In this document: piece after piece, positions 4,143 to 5,258 of the stretch | How the letters are laid out: the number at the start of each line of letters is the position of its first letter | Position numbering within the stretch: position 1 is the stretch's first letter | Assembly: GCA_900555225.1 (NCBI GenBank) | Contig: USKL01000126.1 | Location: 1-5,258, forward strand | Source: an uncultured Collinsella sp. | GTDB taxonomy: Bacteria; Actinomycetota; Coriobacteriia; Coriobacteriales; Coriobacteriaceae | Direction: 5' to 3' | Length of the DNA: 5,258 nt | The notes under the pieces: generated by a model | Databases searched by the model: none | The model's input: the letters and a program-made list of their open reading frames with translations, nothing else | Told to the model about the DNA's origin: nothing | Translations under genes and position numbers: made by a program

Positions 4143-5258
4143 AGGGCAGGGACTTTCGGCTCATCGTTGAGCTGCGGAATGGTGCCTACCACGTTGTCCG
4201 CCAGCCAATTCATCTCGACAATCTGCGTGCTCGGCAGCGGAGGGAAGCCTTCGATCTGTACCACGCCGTTCTGGCTGTGGAGCTCGCCGCCAAAGGGGTT
4301 GATGGATCCCACAACAATGCCGTTGCGGAGCAACTGCACGAGTTTGCGCGTTTGGTAGGGTAGGCCCGGAGCGTAACGGATGTCGATAACGCCGGAGCTC
4401 ATGCCATACCAGTAGTTGACAGCGCGCACTTGGTTGTCGTCGCTGGTCTCGTCCCACGTGCCGTGAAGAAGGCTGCGAACGATGAGCTCGTAGTAACGGC
4501 CCCAGTTCCATACGGGCATGGCGATGCCGGTGACTTTGCCGTCGACCAAGCGGTGAAGCCCGTAGGCCGTTGGGTCTTCGAGCGACTTTGACATGTCAGC
4601 GCCGGTCATGACGCTTACGCCTTCGCGGCACATGGCTTCGGCAAGACCACCGGCGGGAACATCGCCCCAGGTGAGGATGACCTGCGCGCGCGGGTCGAGC
4701 AGCGAGGCGCCAATCGCAAAGGCGTTGATCTCGCTGAGTGCGCCCGAGGCGAAGACCGACGCGTGGTAACCGATGCGGTGGTTGTCCGCCATGCTGGCCG
4801 CAAGGGCGCCCAGCAGAAACTTGGCCTCGTACATCTTGCCAAAGTACGAACGGACGCTTTGATGGGGAAGGCCGATAGAGCAGTTGAGGAACCGAACCCG
4901 GGGATACTCAACGGCAGCTCTGAGCGTATATTCCATCAGGCGGTGCGAGGTCGAGAAGATGACGTTTGCTCCATGTTTGACAGCCGTTTCCACGGCGGCG
5001 TAGAACACATCCGGATCGTGACAGTCCTCGAACGCCTCGGTGCGCACGATACCGCCAAAGTGCTCATCGAGATACTGACGCCCTTGGTCGTGCAGGCTGT
5101 CCCAGCTCGACGTCGCACAGGGGAACTCATGGATAAAGGCGATGCGCAGGGGGTTGGCCGTCGAGTAGACGGTCTTGCCCATAAAGAAGTTGAGCACGCC
5201 AGAGGTGGACTTGGCGGGCGTCTCCTCCTCGTCGACGCTCGGTGCTTCGACAAGATCG
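4139..5258 (-). CDS. BMP-domain (PBP1-like) ligand-binding protein, 5' end outside the window
   Basis: The frame stays open to the right edge, so the 372 visible residues are a C-terminal fragment. The first 20 form an acidic Ser/Thr/Pro-containing linker (VEAPSVDEEETPAKSTSG). The rest, from LRIAFIHEFP onward, is a two-lobed periplasmic-binding-protein-like domain of the BMP family, which binds nucleosides or related ligands. Counting from the GTG at 5197, supporting blocks are VIFSTSHRLMEYTLRAAVE (79-97), YFGKMYEAKFLLGALAASMA (118-137), AMPVWNWGRYYELIVRSLL (226-244) and NYWYGMSSGVIDI (261-273). That GTG and the ATG at 5182 (FFMGK) lie inside the linker and are probably not the real start. 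I recall about 650-700-residue homologues in Lachnospiraceae with an extra N-terminal, possibly ParB-like, domain; it cannot be seen here. No signal peptide is visible in this part. The stop overlaps the phosphoesterase start. Confidence 0.85.
   Translation of the reverse strand, partial: DLVEAPSVDEEETPAKSTSGVLNFFMGKTVYSTANPLRIAFIHEFPCATSSWDSLHDQGRQYLDEHFGGIVRTEAFEDCHDPDVFYAAVETAVKHGANVIFSTSHRLMEYTLRAAVEYPRVRFLNCSIGLPHQSVRSYFGKMYEAKFLLGALAASMADNHRIGYHASVFASGALSEINAFAIGASLLDPRAQVILTWGDVPAGGLAEAMCREGVSVMTGADMSKSLEDPTAYGLHRLVDGKVTGIAMPVWNWGRYYELIVRSLLHGTWDETSDDNQVRAVNYWYGMSSGVIDIRYAPGLPYQTRKLVQLLRNGIVVGSINPFGGELHSQNGVVQIEGFPPLPSTQIVEMNWLADNVVGTIPQLNDEPKVPAL

Noticed and set aside
3519..4358. Open frame of 279 codons on the plus strand opposite the phosphoesterase and the end of the BMP-domain gene
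   Set aside because: The minus strand here encodes clear GD, GNHD, GHVH and BMP motifs. The plus-strand product matches nothing and runs through the gene boundary.
1..5258. CRISPR array, insertion sequence, prophage or toxin-antitoxin genes
   Set aside because: No regularly spaced repeats, transposase or integrase motifs, or small toxin-like gene pairs were found on either strand.

Overview
The window looks like a chromosomal piece of a Gram-positive, moderately GC-rich actinobacterium. It most resembles the Coriobacteriia (Collinsella-like gut bacteria). That placement rests on recalled protein families (EF-Tu, bL33 and L1 sequence flavour, the BMP-domain/phosphoesterase pair) and on the gene order tuf, rpmG, tRNA-Trp, secE, nusG, rplK, rplA. 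It is an inference, not a database result.

Left two thirds, plus strand: the 3' end of tuf (EF-Tu) enters from the left edge and ends at a strong intrinsic terminator. A 217-bp gap follows, holding a composite inverted repeat and a good candidate promoter (TTGACA -35). Next come rpmG (bL33, zinc-ribbon form), tRNA-Trp with an encoded CCA end, a 12-bp hairpin, and secE and nusG 3 bp apart. After a 120-bp gap come rplK (L11), a structured 117-bp gap and rplA (L1). This is a translation, secretion and transcription housekeeping block: elongation factor, ribosomal proteins, a tRNA, the small SecYEG subunit and the NusG elongation factor. It stops at a 17-bp terminator directly after rplA, so rplJ-rplL, the usual next genes, do not follow here.

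Right third, minus strand: two genes converge on rplA. The upstream one, cut by the right edge, encodes a protein with a BMP-type (PBP1-like, nucleoside/basic membrane protein family) ligand-binding domain. That domain sits behind an acidic linker rather than directly behind a lipoprotein signal. Its stop codon overlaps the start of a calcineurin-like metallophosphoesterase (ATGA). The phosphoesterase keeps the GD, GNHD, TH and GHVH motifs but has DTE where the family usually has DxH. A perfect 15-bp palindrome lies 1 bp past the phosphoesterase stop.

The housekeeping part is ordinary, apart from possible RNA regulatory structures at rplK-rplA and around secE. The part most likely to be functionally undescribed is the BMP-domain/phosphoesterase pair, followed by the palindrome next to it.
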